NCBI RefSeq assembly: GCF_001010285.1
Contig: NZ_CP011104.1
Span: 62,001 to 126,000, forward strand
From: Photorhabdus thracensis
GTDB lineage: Bacteria; Pseudomonadota; Gammaproteobacteria; Enterobacterales; Enterobacteriaceae
Direction: 5' to 3'
Length of the DNA stretch: 64,000 nucleotides
Positions 47,601-62,600 of the stretch are shown piece after piece (position 1 is the first letter of the stretch; each line of letters starts with the position of its first letter). The notes under the pieces were generated by a model that worked only from the letters and a program-made list of their open reading frames with translations, searched no databases and was not told the origin of the DNA. Made by a program: the position numbers and the translations under genes.

Positions 47601-50600
47601 TCTGCCTGACTGACACCGAGCCGGGCCTGCGCCACCAGATTGCGGAAAGGAACCGAAACAGGCAAACGCGCTTCCTGACCGGCAAGATACACCTGCACTT
47701 CGCGATCCATGACTTCCATCGTCGAGTGGTCACCAATCAGATGATGCTGATGCTCCAGCAGGATCCAGCGTCCTCCTTCTTCCTGTGCCATCATAAAACG
47801 CAGCAGCGGCGCCTGCCCCAGATCCATACGATGCTGACGTGGATCAAAACACTGAGTTAACTGATCACTGATCGGCCCATCAGCAGACGTTAACTTCAGT
47901 TCAATCACCGATAAGGTCGCTTGACGCAAAACCACCTGCGCCGGTACGGATAATCCTCGCCAGATAAACGCAGTCCGCAGGATATCGTGCCGGTCAACCA
48001 CCCGTTGAACCGCCGCCAGATAACGGTCTAACAGAGCACGGTCAGCAAAGGTCATTTTACCGGTCAACAGGTATGGATCACCTTCGTTTACCAGCAGATG
48101 GTGGAACAAAATCCCCTCCTGCAACGGCGACAACCCATAGATATCCTGAATATTGGCGGCCCCACCTGGCACTTGCCCGACAATCAGATCGATGTCAGGC
48201 TGAGTCAGGTTAATCAGCGGCAACAGAGCCGGTGTCAACACCGTAGTATCCGGTGTAATCCGGTTTTCCGGTATTTGGATTTCATGATGTTGCGCCAGAG
48301 ACTGAGCCAGAGCATGGAGTGTCTGATGTCGGAACAGCGTTTGCACCGAGACGCCCAGACCAATACGCCGCAGAGATTCAATCATCCGAACAACCAACAG
48401 TGAATGGCCGCCCAGAGCAAAGAAATTATCATGCCGGCTAATCTGTTCAACCCCCAACAACTGGCCCCAAATCACCGCCAGCGCAGTTTCTATCTCGCCT
48501 TGCGGCGCTTCGTAGATCTGACGGGCAAAAGCGTCATCTCCCGGCGCCGGCAGCGCCCGGCGATCCAGTTTGCCATTTGGCGTCAGCGGGAAAGCATCCA
48601 ACTGAACAAAGGCCGCCGGGACCATATAATCAGGCAACATGGCGCTCAAGTGGCTGCGCAAGCTATTAGCCAGTTCGTCATCCGTTTCCGCGACCACATA
48701 AGCCACCAAACGCTTATCCTGTCCCTCACCCAACGCCAACACCACCGCCTCTTGCACCGCCGGATGTTCCACCAGCCGGGTTTCAATTTCCCTCGGCTCA
48801 ATGCGGAAACCGCGGATTTTCACCTGATGGTCATTACGGCCCAGGAATTCCAGATTGCCGTCCGGCAGATAGCGGGCTAAATCCCCGGAACGATACATCC
48901 GGGCACCGGATACCACACTAAAGGGATCCGACATAAAATGCCCGGCGCTCAGTTCTGGCCGGTTAAGATAACCGCGTGCCACCCCGACGCCGCCAATATA
49001 CATTTCGCCGGTGCAGCCCAATGGTACCGGTTGACCATAGGGGTCCAGCAGGTAAATGCAGGTATTTTTCACTGGCCGACCGATAGAACGCGTATCTTCC
49101 GGCGATAATAGCGCCTTACAGCTGGCAATCACGGTATTTTCAGTCGGACCATAGGTATTTAACAGCTGTGGACGATAGGCTTTCTGGGCAAACCACACCT
49201 GAACCGCGCTCTTCTGTACCGCCTCCCCCCCAATAATGATTAATCTGAGGCACTCCGGTAGCGGTAATGCCGCCAGTTCAGACCAAAACAGCGTCGGCAG
49301 AGATATCACCGTAATACGATGTTGCCGGATTAAGGCAATAAATTCTTGTACCGAAGCCAGCCAGTTATCATCACGCATCACCAGCGTCGCGCCATGAGAT
49401 AATGACGAGAAAAATTCTTCGATCGACGCATCAAAAGCAAAAGAGGAGAATTGCAACACTCGGTCTTGCGCCGTCACCGCGTAGGTTTCATTAAAACCTA
49501 AACTGCGCTGATAAATCGCCTGATGTTCTATCATCACCCCTTTTGGCTGCCCGGTTGAGCCGGAGGTGTAAATCACATAGGCCAGATGCTGTGGCGTCAA
49601 CGCCGGCACCAGAGGATTACTGCCCGGCTGGTCAGGCTGAACATTCGGATCCAATACTATCAATTCTGCCAGTACTTGCTCGCCTAATACTGCCCGTCCG
49701 GTTTTATCCGCCAGTACTATCACCGGTTTGGCATCATTCAGGATATGCGTCAGACGTTCAACCGGATAGGCGGTATCCAGTGGCACATAGGCCCCACCCG
49801 CTTTCAGCACTGCCAGCAACCCTACCACCATTGCCGGGGAACGAGACACGCAAATCGCCACCCGTTGATCCGGTGCAACCCCCAGCGCTATCAGTTGATG
49901 GGCCAGACGGTTAGCATGGGCATTCAGTTCCGCATAACTGAACGTCTGCTCTTGATACACCAGCGCCGCAGCATCCGGCGTTTTCTCTGCCTGTTGTTCA
50001 AATAACTGATGAATGCACAACGGGTCAGGGTACACGGTTTCCGGCGTGTTCCCGATTGCCAGCAACAATTTACGCTCTGCCGGCGCCAGGATATCGATTT
50101 CCCCGATCCGCTGCTGAACGTTAGCAGCCATCGCTTGCAGCACCGTATGCAGATATCCGATGTGTCGTTCGATTGTCGGTTGATCAAACAGGGCGGTTGC
50201 ATAATCGAGATAACCGATAATCCGGCCCGCTACTTCTGACAAGATCAGTTCCAGATCAAACTTAACGATATCAAAATCTTGATCGACCGGTGACATTGTC
50301 AGCCCCGGCAATTCCCACTCGGCATTCTCATTGTTATGCCAGGCAAACATCACCTGAAACAACGGCGTATGTGCCAGTCGGCGCGGCGGTTGCACGATTT
50401 CCACCACCTGTTCAAACGGTAAATCCTGATGCTCCTGTGCCATCAGGGCGACTTGTCGCGCCCGTGCCAGCAACTCAGCCACATTTGGCTCACCCGATAA
50501 ATCAATACGCAACGCCAGCGTATTGACAAAGAAACCGATCAACGGCTCTACCTCCTGGCAACCGCGGCCAGCACTCGGTGTGCCAATCACCACATTATCC

Positions 50601-53600
50601 TGACCTGACAGGCGCGACAGAACCGCCGCCCAGGCTGATAAAATCGTCATGAACAATGTGACACCCTGCTGTTCACTCAGGCGTTTAAGGGCTTGGGTTA
50701 ACTCCGCATCCAGATTAACCGGCAAGGTACTCCCCACAAACGACTGTTCAGGTGGTCGTGGCCGGTCAGTCGGTAAATCCAGCAGAACCGGTGCGTCAGC
50801 CAGCATGGTGCGCCAATAGTCGGATTGAGTTTGGGTATGTTCGGCAGACAACCACTGACGCTGCCAGGCAGCATAATCAGGGTATTGAATCGCCAGCGGG
50901 GGCAATGGATCCGCTTGTTCCGCCAGAAACGCCGTATAGAGGGTACTGAGTTCACGTATCAGCACATTGACAGACCAGCCATCGGAAACAATGTGATGCT
51001 GGGTGAGCAAAAACTGATATTCATCATCTGCGAGCCGGATGAGAGAAGCGCGGATGAGCGGGCCTCTCATGAGATCAAATGGCGTATAAGCTTCCTCTGT
51101 GCTTAAGCGTTCAAGTACCGTTTCAACATCCGGGATACCACGCAGATCACGTTGAGACAAAGTTAACCCACTGTCCGGCGCCAATAGTCGTACCTGAGGC
51201 TGACCATCAACAGCAATAAATACCGAACGTAACGCTTCATGACGGGCAAATAAGGCATTCAGCGCCTGCTGCCAGACAGCGATATCAAACTGCCCACGTA
51301 AACGCAGGGCGACCGGGATATGATAGATATCACTGACGCCATCAAGCTGCGCCAGGAACCACAAACGCTGTTGCGCGAATGATAGCGGCAGCTTACCCTC
51401 ACGGGATATCGGCAGGATGGCAGGCAATCCCCGGTCTTGTTTATCAAACCGGGCACGGATCTTCTCAGCAAAACCCATCAAAGAGGGGAACTTAAACAAC
51501 GTGGTTAGCGGCAATTCAACACCTAAAGCCGTAACACGGTTCGTTACTCGCACCGCCAACAATGAATGACCACCGAGCGCAAAGAAATTGTCATGCCGGC
51601 TAATCTGCTCAATCCCCAGCAGTTCACGCCAAATCGCCGCCAGTGCTGTTTCGATCTCCCCTTGCGGCGCTTGGTAAACTTGACGGGCAAAGGCTTCCTC
51701 CCCCGGCGCCGGCAGCGCCCGGCGATCCAGTTTGCCATTCGGCGTCGATGGAAAAGCATCCAAACACACAAAGGCCGACGGCACCATGTAGTCAGGTAAA
51801 ATAGCACTCAGGTAATGACGCAGGCTATTAGCCAATCCCTCATCCGCTGGTGCCACCACATAGGCCACCAGACGTTTATCCTGCCCCTCGCCCAACGCCA
51901 GCACCACCGCTTCTTGCACCACCGGATACGCCGTCAGCCGGGCCTCAATTTCACCCGGTTCAATGCGGAAACCACGGATTTTCACCTGATGGTCATTACG
52001 GCCCAGAAATTCCAGGTCACCGTCCGGCAGGTAGCGGGCCAAATCCCCGGAACGATACATCCGGCCATCCGATACACGACTAAACGGATCAATCAGGAAA
52101 CGTTCAGCGGTCAGCTCAGGACGATTCAGATAACCACGCGCCACGCCCACACCACCAATATACATTTCACCGACGCAGCCTAATGGTACCGGTTGACCAT
52201 ATTTATCCAGCAGGTAGATACAGGCATTTTTCGCTGGTCGGCCAATAGAACGGTCATCTTCCGGCGATAATACATCCTTGTAGGTCACCGTCACGGTGTT
52301 TTCAGTCGGACCATAACCGTTCAATAACCGGGGACGGTGGGTTTCATGGGTAAACCAGTCTTGAATAGCGTTCTTTTTGACTGACTCGCCCCCAATGATG
52401 ATCAACCTGAGGCAATCCGGCAACGGTAATCCATGATCTCTGGCCGCCAGTTCAGACCAGAATAGAGTCGGCAATGACACCACCGTGATACCACTTTGCC
52501 GGGTTAGTCTGATGAATTCCTTTACAGAGGCCAACCAACGATCATTACGTATCACCAGCGTGGCGCCGTTACATAATGACGAGAAGAAATCTTCTACCGA
52601 CACATCAAAAGAAAAAGAGGCGAATTGCAGCAGCCGATCTTGTGGCGTGACGGCATAAGTCTCATTAAAACCCAGATAACGCTGATAAATGGCCTGATGT
52701 TCTACCATGACGCCTTTCGGCTGCCCGGTTGAGCCGGAGGTGTAAATGACATAGGCCAGATGCTGTGGCGTCAACCCAAGTCGCTGCGGGTTGCTGTCCG
52801 GCTGATCAGGTTGAACATTCGGATCCAGTACTGTCAGCCCAGCCAGTGCCAACTCGCCTAATGCTGCCCGGCCGGTTTCATCCGCCAGTACCACCACCGG
52901 TGCCGCATCATTCAGGATATGGGCTAAACGCTCACCCGGATAGGCGGTATCCAACGGTACATAAGCCCCACCTGCTTTCAACACCGCCAGCAATCCCACC
53001 ACCATTGCCGGTGAACGCGCCACACAAATCGCCACCCGCTGGTCCGGCTCTACGCCCAACGTAATCAGTTGATACGCCAGCCGGTTAGCACAGGCATTCA
53101 GTTCGGCATAGCTGAGAACCTGCTCTTGATACTCCAGCGCTGTCGCACCCGGGTTTTTCTCCACCTGTTGTTCAAATAACTGATGAATACACAGCGGGTC
53201 AGGATACGCGGTTTCTGTCGCGTTCCCGATTTCCAGCAACAATTTATGTTCTGCCGGCGCCAAAATACCAATTTCCCCAATCCGCTGCTGAACGCTAGCA
53301 ACCATCGCTTGCAGCACCGTATGCAAATATCCGATATGTCGTTCGATTGTCGGGTGATCAAACAGAGCAGCTGAATAATCGAGATGACCGATAATCCCGC
53401 CCTCCTCCTCAGACAAACTCAGTTCCAGATCAAACTTAACGACATCAAAGGCTTGATCGACCGGTGATACGGATAGCCCTGACAATCGCCACTCGGTACT
53501 TTCATTGTTCTCCCAGTCAAACATCACCTGGAACAACGGGGAATGCGCCAATCGGCGCGGCGGTTGCACGATTTCCACCACCTGTTCAAACGGTAAATCC

Positions 53601-56600
53601 TGGTGCTCCTGTGCCATCAGGGCGACTTGTCGCGCCCGTGCCAGCAATTCAGCCACATTCGGCTCACCCGATAAGTCAATGCGCAACGCCAGCGTATTGA
53701 CAAAGAATCCAATCAGCGGCTCGACTTCCTGGCGACTGCGGCCTGCACTCGGTGTGCCAATCACGACATCTTCCTGACCTGACAAGCGCGACAAAACCGC
53801 CGCCCAGGCTGACAAAATCGTCATGAATAATGTGACACCCTGCTGTTCACTCAAGCGTTTAAGGGCTTTCGTTAACTCCGCATCCAAATTAACCGGCAAA
53901 GTATTCCCCACAAACTCCTGCTCAAGCGGACGTGGCCGATCAGTGGGTAAATCCAACAGAACCGGCGCGTCAGCCAACGTGGTACGCCAATAGTCGGATT
54001 GAATTTGGGTACGTTCAGCCGACAGCCACTGACGCTGCCAGGCGGCATAATCAGGGTATTGAATCGTCAATGGTGGCAATGGATCCGCTTGTTCTGTCAG
54101 GAAAGCCGTATAGAGGGTACTGAGTTCATGTATCAACACATTGACAGACCAGCCATCGGAAACAATGTGATGCTGGGTGAGCAAAAACTGATATTCGTCA
54201 TCCGTGAGCCGGATGAGAGAAGCACGGATGAGTGGGCCACTCATGAGATCAAATGGCGTATAAGCTTCCTCTGCTCTTAAACGTTCAAGTACCATTTCGA
54301 CATCCGGGATCCCGCGCAGATCATGTTGAGATAAAGGCAATCCGCTGTCCGGCGCCAATAATCGGACCTGAGGCTGACCGTCAACGGAAACGAAGACAGA
54401 ACGTAACGCTTCATGACGGGCAAATAAGGTATTCAGCGCCCGCTGCCAGGCAGCGATATTAACTTGACCCCGCAAGCGTAAGGCCACCGGAATATGATAG
54501 GTATCACTGACACCATCAAGCTGCGCCAGGAACCACAAACGCTGTTGAGCAAATGACAGCGGCAACTCCCCCTCACGGGATATCGGCAGGATGGCAGGTA
54601 ATGTAGCACGCTGTTCATCAAACCGAGAACTCATCGCCTCAGCAAAGGCAATTAAGGAAGGCGCTTTAAACAACGTGCTCAACGGCAATTCAACACCGAA
54701 AGCTGCAACACGGTTCATCACTCGCACCGCCAACAATGAATGACCACCGAGCGCAAAGAAATTGTCATGCCGACCAATCTGTTCAACCCCCAGCAACTCG
54801 CTCCAAATTGTTGCCAATGCAGTTTCCATTTCGCCCTGTGGTGCTTGGTAAATCTGACGGGCAAAAGCCGCTTCTCCCGGTGCCGGCAGTGCCCGGCGAT
54901 CTAATTTGCCATTCGGCGTCAACGGGAAAGCATCCAACTGAACAAACGCCGCCGGGACCATATAATCAGGCAAAATCGCGCTCAAGTAGTTGCGCAGGCT
55001 ATTAGCCAGTTCATCATCCGTTTCCGCCACCACATAAGCCACCAGGCGCTTATCCTGTCCCTCACCCAAAGCCAGCACAGCAGCTTCACTCACCGCAGGG
55101 TGCTCCACCAGCCGGGTTTCAATTTCCCCCGGTTCAATGCGGAAACCGCGGATTTTCACTTGATGGTCATTGCGGCCCAGGAATTCCAGATTACCGTCCG
55201 GCAGGTAACGGGCCAAATCCCCGCTTCGATACATGCGCGCATCTGGGTTGTCACTAAACGGGTCGATAAGGAAACGCTCCGCACTCAATTCTGGCCGGTT
55301 AAGATAACCACGGGCAACGCCCACACCGCCAATATAGATTTCACCGGTACTGCCTAGTGGCACCGGTTTGCCGTCGCTGTCCAACAGGTAGATGCAGGTA
55401 TTTTTAACCGGCTGGCCGATAGAACCGGCGTCTTCAGGCGATAAGATCGCCTTACAAGTGGCAATCACGGTATTTTCAGTCGGACCATAGGTATTTAACA
55501 ACCGGGGACGATAGGCTTTCTGCCCAAACCACGCCTGAATAGCGCTCTTCTGTACCGCCTCGCCACCAATAATGATTAATCTGAGGCACTCCGGTAGCGG
55601 TAATGCCGCCAGTTCAGACCAAAACAGCGTCGGCAGAGACATCACCGTAATGCGATGTTGCCGGGTTAAAGCAATAAATGCCTGTACCGAAGCCAGCCAG
55701 CTATCATCACGCATCACCAGCGTCGCGCCATGAGATAATGACGAGAAAAATTCCTCGACTGACGCATCAAAGGCAAAAGAGGAAAATTGCAGCACCCGGT
55801 CTTGCGCCGTCACCGCATAGGTTTCATCAAAACCTAAACTACGCTGATAAACCGCCTGATGTTCTATCGTCACCCCTTTTGGCTGTCCGGTTGAACCGGA
55901 GGTGTAAATGACATAGGCCAGATGCCGTGGGGTCAACGCCGGCACCGGTGGATTGCTGACCGGTTGGTCAAGCCGGGTATTCGGGTCAAGGACAAGCAAT
56001 CCGGCCAGCAGGTCTTCACCCAGCGCCCCCCGTCCGGCTTCATCCGCCAGTACCACCGCCGGTTTGGCATCATTCAGGATATGCGTCAGACGCTCAACCG
56101 GATAGGCGGTATCCAACGGTACATAGGCGCCACCCGCTTTCAGCACCGCCAACATCCCAATGACCATTGCCGGGGAACGTGACACACAAATCGCCACCCG
56201 TTGATCCGGCTCTACACCCAACGCAATCAGTTGATGCGCCAATTGGTTGGCACAAGCATTCAATTCGGCATAACTGAGAAGTTGTTCTTTATATTCTAAC
56301 GCCGTGACATCCGGCGTTTTCTCCACTTGTTGTTCAAACAGCTGATGGATACACAATGCATCAGGATACACGGTTTCCGTGACATTCCAGGTTTTCAGCA
56401 ACAGTGTACGTTCCGCTTCCGGCAGAATTTCCAACTGCCGTACCGGTGTTTCCGGGGCCTGTTCCAGTGCTTCCGCCAAACTCTCCAGCGCTTGTTGCAT
56501 GTACCCGTATATCCTTTCCGGCTCAAACGGTTGTACCACTTGAGCCGTCAGCCCCAGTGCGTCACCAAAATCCTCCACCGATAACGCTAATGGATAGTTA

Positions 56601-59600
56601 GTCCGCTCCTGTCCACCCAGGAATTCAATGCCGCTGATGATGTCATCCGATGTTGTCGGCAAGGCATTATGTCGATAGTTCAGCAAGCTACTAAACAGTG
56701 GTATCTCACCCTGCACACCGCTGCAACGTTGAGCCAGCGCCAATGAAGCGTGTTCATGTTCCAGTAGTCCAGCGAATCGGGTATGGGCTGCCTGTACGCT
56801 GTCCCGCACCGACGTATTATCCATATCCAACCGCAGCGGCAACGTATTGATAAACAACCCCATGGCGCTGTCAGCACCGTCTCCCGCCTGCATACGCCCA
56901 AACAGCACAGTGCCGAATACCACTTTCTTCTGACCACTGGTACGTGACAATACCTGCGCCCAGGCTACATGGCACAAAGCAGCCAGACTCACGCCCAAAC
57001 GCCGGGCCTGATCGCGCAAACGGTCATTCAGCCCGGTTGTCAGCATCCGGTAAAACTCCGTCACCTGTGAACCATCGCGATGCACCTCCGTCAACCCAAA
57101 CGGTAGTGTCGGTTCATCGACCTCAGCTAACATCCCGGTAAAGAAACGGGTGTGTTCTTCCTGACTGACACCGAGCCGAGCCTGAGCCACCAGATTGCGG
57201 AAAGGAACCGGCACAGCCAGATTGCCTTCCTGACCGGTAAGATGCGCCTGCACTTCACGGTTCATCACTTCCAGCGTGGTGTGGTCACCTATCAGGTGAT
57301 GCTGCTGTTCCAGCAAGATCCAGCGACCCTCTTCTGCCTGCGCAATCGCAAAACGCAACAAGGGCGCCTGACCTAAATCGAGACGATACCGATGCGGGTC
57401 AAAGCGTTGGAACAACTGATCACTAACCAGCCCATCAGCCGGGTCGAGTGTCAATTCCGTCACCGACAAGGTTGCCTGACGCAAAACCACCTGCGCCGGT
57501 ACGGATAATCCCCGCCAGATAAACGCCGTACGCAAGATATCGTGCCGATCAACTGACCGTTGAACCGCTGCCAGATAACGATCTAACAGAGATCGGTCAG
57601 CAAAGGCCATTTGACCAATCAACAGATACGGATCACCTTCGTTTGCCAACAGATGATGGAACAAAATCCCATCCTGCAATGGCGACAACGCATAGATATC
57701 CTGAATATTGGCTATCCCACCCGGCACTTGCCCGACGATCAGATCAATGTCAGGCTGGGTCAGATTAATCAGCGGCAGTAGATCTGGCGTCAGCGCCGTA
57801 GTATCCGGCGTAATGCGGTTTTCAGGTACCTGGATTTCACGATGCTGATCCAGAGACTGAGCCAGAACCCGGAGTGTCTGATGCCGGAACAGCGTTTGTA
57901 CCGAGACACCCAGACCAATACGCCGCAAATATTCAATCATCCGGACAACCAGTAATGAATGACCACCCAACGCAAAGAAATTGTCATGCCGGCTAATGTG
58001 TTCAACATCGAGCAACTCGCGCCAAATCGCTGCCAGTGCAGTTTCCATCTCGCCTTGCGGTGCTTGGTAAATCTGACGGGCAAAAGCGTCATCTCCCGGT
58101 GCCGGCAATGCCCGGCGATCCAGTTTGCCATTCGGCGTCAGCGGGAAAGCATCCAACTGAACAAACGCCGCCGGTACCATGTAGTCAGGCAACAACGCGC
58201 TCAAATGTTCACGCAGGCGGTTAACCAATCCGTCATCCGTTTCCGCCACCACATAAGCCACCAGGCGCTTATCCTGTCCTTCGTCCAACGCCAGCACCAC
58301 CGCCTCTTGCACCGCCGGATATTCCGTCAACCGGGCCTCAATTTCCCCCGGTTCAATCCGGAAGCCCCGAATTTTCACCTGATGGTCATTACGACCCAAG
58401 AATTCCAGATTGCCATCCGGCAGATAACGGGCCAAATCCCCGCTTCGGTACATGCGCGCATCCGGGTTGTCACTGAATGGATCGACAAGGAAACGCTCCG
58501 CACTCAATTCTGGCCGGTTAAGATAACCACGAGCAACGCCGACACCGCCAATATAGATTTCGCCGGTACCGCCTAATGGCACCGGTTGGCCGTTGCTATC
58601 CAGCAGGTAAATGCAGGTATTTTTCACTGGCCGGCCGATAGAACCAGCGTCCTCCGACGATAAGATCGCCTTACAGGTAGCAATCACGGTATTTTCAGTC
58701 GGGCCATAGGTATTTAATAACAGGGGACGATAAGCTTTCTGCGTAAACCATGTCTGAACAGCGCTCTTTTTAACCGCCTCGCCACCAATAATGATTAACC
58801 TGAGACATTCCGGTAGCGGTAATGCCGCCAGTTCAGACCAAAATAGTGTCGGCAGAGACATCACCGTAATACGATGTTGCCGGGTTAAGGCAATAAATGC
58901 GTGTACCGAAGCCAGCCAGCTATCATCACGCATCACCAGCGTCGCGCCATGAGATAATGACGAGAAAAATTCCTCGACCGACGCATCAAAGGCAAAAGAG
59001 GAAAATTGCAGCACCCGGTCTTGCGCCGTCACCGCATAGGTTTCATCAAAACCTAAACTACGCTGATAAATCGCCTGATGTTCTATCGTCACCCCTTTTG
59101 GCTGTCCGGTTGAACCGGAGGTGTAAATTACATAAGCCAGATGCCGTGGCGTCAACGCCGGCACCGGTGGATTGCTGGTCGGTTGGTCAAGCCGGGTATT
59201 CGGGTCAAGGACAAGCAATCCGGCCAGCAGGTCTTCACCCAGCGCCCCCCGTCCGGCTTCATCCGCCAGTACCACCGCCGGTTTGGCATCATTCAGGATA
59301 TGCGTCAGACGCTCAACCGGATAGGCGGTATCCAACGGTACATAGGCACCACCCGCTTTCAGCACCGCCAACATCCCAATGACCATTGCCGGGGAACGTG
59401 ATACACAAATCGCTACCCGCAGGTCCGGCTCTACACCCAGCACAATCAGTTGATGGGCCAGTTGGTTGGCACGGGCATTTAATTCGGCATAACTGAGAAG
59501 TTGTTCTTTATATTCTAATGCCGTGACAGCAGGCGTTTTCTCCACTTGTTGTTCAAACAGCTGATGGATACACAACGCATCAGAAGACGCGGTTTCCGTG

Positions 59601-62600
59601 GCACTCCAAGTTTTCAGCAATAATGTGCGTTCCGTTTCCGGCAAAATTTCCAGTGCCTGTATTGGTGTCTCTGGAGCCTGTTCAAGCGCATTAACCAGAC
59701 TTACCAGCGCCTGTTGCATATAACCGCATAGCCTTTCCGGATCAAACGGCTGCACCACCTGAGCCGTCAGCCCCAGTGCGTCGCCAAAATCTTCCACTGA
59801 CAGAGCAAACGGGTAGTTGGTCCGCTCCTGCGCGTCAAGGAATTCAATACCATTGATGATTTCATCCGCAGTGACCGGCGGCGTATTATGCCGGTAATTC
59901 AACAACGCATTGAACAGCGGTGTGCCACTGGCAACCCCACTGCAACGTTGAGCCAGTGCCAGTGAAGCATGTTCGTGCACCAACAATCCCGCCAGCCGAC
60001 TATGGGCGACCTGTACGCTGTCCCGTACCGGGGTTTCATCCATATCCAACCGCAACGGCAAGGTATTAATAAACAACCCCATACCACTGTCGGCGCCTTC
60101 GCCTGCCTGCATACGCCCAAACAGCACGGTACCAAACACTACCTGCGCCTGCCCGCTGGTGCGCGATAACACCTGCGCCCAGGCTACATGACACAATGCC
60201 GCCATACTGACACCCAAACGCCGGGCCTGACCACGTAAACGGTCGTTCAACCCGGCCGTCAGCATCCAGTGTGACTCCGTGACCTGTGAACCGTCATGAT
60301 GTGCTTCCGTTAGTCCGAACGGTAACGTCGGTTCATCCACCCCTGCTAACATGTCAGTAAAGAAGCGGGTATGTTCTGCCTGACTCACCCCCAACCGGGC
60401 CTGTGCCACCAGATGGCGGAACGGTGTCGGCGCAGGCAATCTCTCTGCCCGCCCGGTAAGATAGGCCTGCACTTCGCGGTTCATCACTTCCAACGTGGTA
60501 TGGTCACCTATCAGGTGATGCAACAGTTGCAACAGGATCCAACGGCCATCAGTTTCCTGCGCCACCACAAAGCGCAGCAACGGTGCCTGTCCCAGGTCAA
60601 TACGATACCGGCATGGGTCAAAACGTTGGAATAGCTGGCCACTGATCGGACCGTCAGCCAGATTTAAAGTCAATTCCGTCACTGACAATAGCGCCTGACG
60701 GCAGACCACTTGCGCTGGCACGGACAAACCGGACCAAACAAAAGCAGTGCGCAGGATATCGTGGCGATCAACCACCTGTTGCACCGCCGCCAGATAATGG
60801 CCCAGCAAAGACCGATCGGCAAAAGCCTGTTGGGTTATCAGCAAATAAGGGTCACCCTCATTTGCCAGCAAATGGTGGAACAAAATGCCATCCTGTAGCG
60901 GTGACAGGGCATAGATATCCTGAATATTGGCAATTCCACCCGGTACCTGCTCAACAATGTGGTCAATCTCAGGCTGAGTCAGATCAATCAACGGCAACAT
61001 TTCCGGCGTCAACACAACCGTATCCGGTGTAATACCGTTGTCAGGCACCGGGATTTCACGATGTTGAGCCAGAGACTGAGCCAGGACACTGAGTGTCGAA
61101 TGCTGGAATAACGTTTGTACCGAGATGCCTAACCCCATACGCCGCAAACGTTCAATCATCCGTACCGCAAGCAGCGAGTGACCACCGAGGGCAAAAAAGT
61201 TGTCGTGCCGGCTGATCCACTCAACCTCCAGCAATTCACGCCAAATAGTCGCTAATGCTGTCTCAATTTCGCCTTGCGGCGCTTGGTAAACCTGATGGGC
61301 AAAAGCATGCTGATCCGGGGCGGGTAGCGCCCGGCGATCCAGTTTGCCGTTCGGCGTCAGCGGAAAGGCATCCAGACGGATAAACGCCGCCGGCACCATA
61401 TAATCGGGAAAAATATCACTCAGATGGTCACGCAAGCTGGCAGCCAGCCCATCATCGGCTTCCGCTACCACATAGGCAACTAAACGTTTATCCTGCCCGT
61501 CACCCAACACCAGTACCCGTGCGCCACTCACCACAGGGTGTTCAGTCAGACGCGCTTCAATTTCCCCCGGCTCAATACGGAAACCGCGGATTTTCACCTG
61601 ATGGTCATTGCGGCCAGCAAACACCAGATTGCCATCCGGCAAGTAGCGGGCCAAATCCCCGGTGCGGTACATCCGCGCCTCTGGCGCATCACTAAATGGA
61701 TCAGCCAAGAAGCGTTCCGCAGTCAGATCAGGGCGATTGAGATAACCCCGGGCGACACCAATACCGCCAATGTACAACTCACCCACCGTTCCTAACGGTA
61801 CTGGCTGACCATAGACATCCAACAGATAAACCCGCGTGTTAACCATCGGCTGCCCAATCGGGATCCATTCATCCGTATAGTCTGACGGACAACGCCAGGT
61901 CGTCGCGCAAACCGTGGTTTCTGTCGGGCCATACGCATTAAATAGCGTTACCCGGCCCCGCAATGCCTGGAGCAACGCGGCACTGGGGGTTTCACCCGCC
62001 AGGACTAACGTGGGTTTTATCGTTATCTCCGGCAAATCAGCCCCTTCCTGGAGCAAAGCGGGCGTCAAACAGACGTGCGTCACCATTTTATCTTCCAGAT
62101 AATGCCAGAGGCGGCGCGGATCCTGACGAACTGTGTCGGCAGGGATAGCCAGGCTAGCTCCCCCACCCAGCGTTATCATGATTTCCCAAACACTGGCATC
62201 AAAGCTGAATGAAGCAAACTGCAACATCCGGCTGGTTCCACGCATGTTAAGCCGGGCAATTTGGGTCAATACCAGATTAACCACACCACGATGTTCGACC
62301 ATCACCCCTTTCGGCATACCGGTCGAACCGGAGGTGTAAATCACATAAGCCAGATGCCGTGAAGTCAATGCAGGTACCTGCGGATTACTGTCCGGCTGAT
62401 CCGGCAGGATATTTGAACCAAGTACCGTCAGCGTCGCCAGAACCGCTTCACCCAACACAGCCCGCCCGACTTCATCCGCCAGCAAAATAGCCGGTGCAGC
62501 ATCATTCAGGATATGCGCCAGACGTTCACCCGGATAAGTTGGGTCCAGCGGCACATAAGCACCACCTGCTTTCAGTACCGCCAGTAATCCCGCTACCATT

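Noticed and set aside
57959-58576. 205-codon and many similar plus-strand frames across 35000-63700
   Set aside because: They lie antisense to conserved NRPS motifs and recur at the same place in each module, so they mirror the repeated coding sequence.
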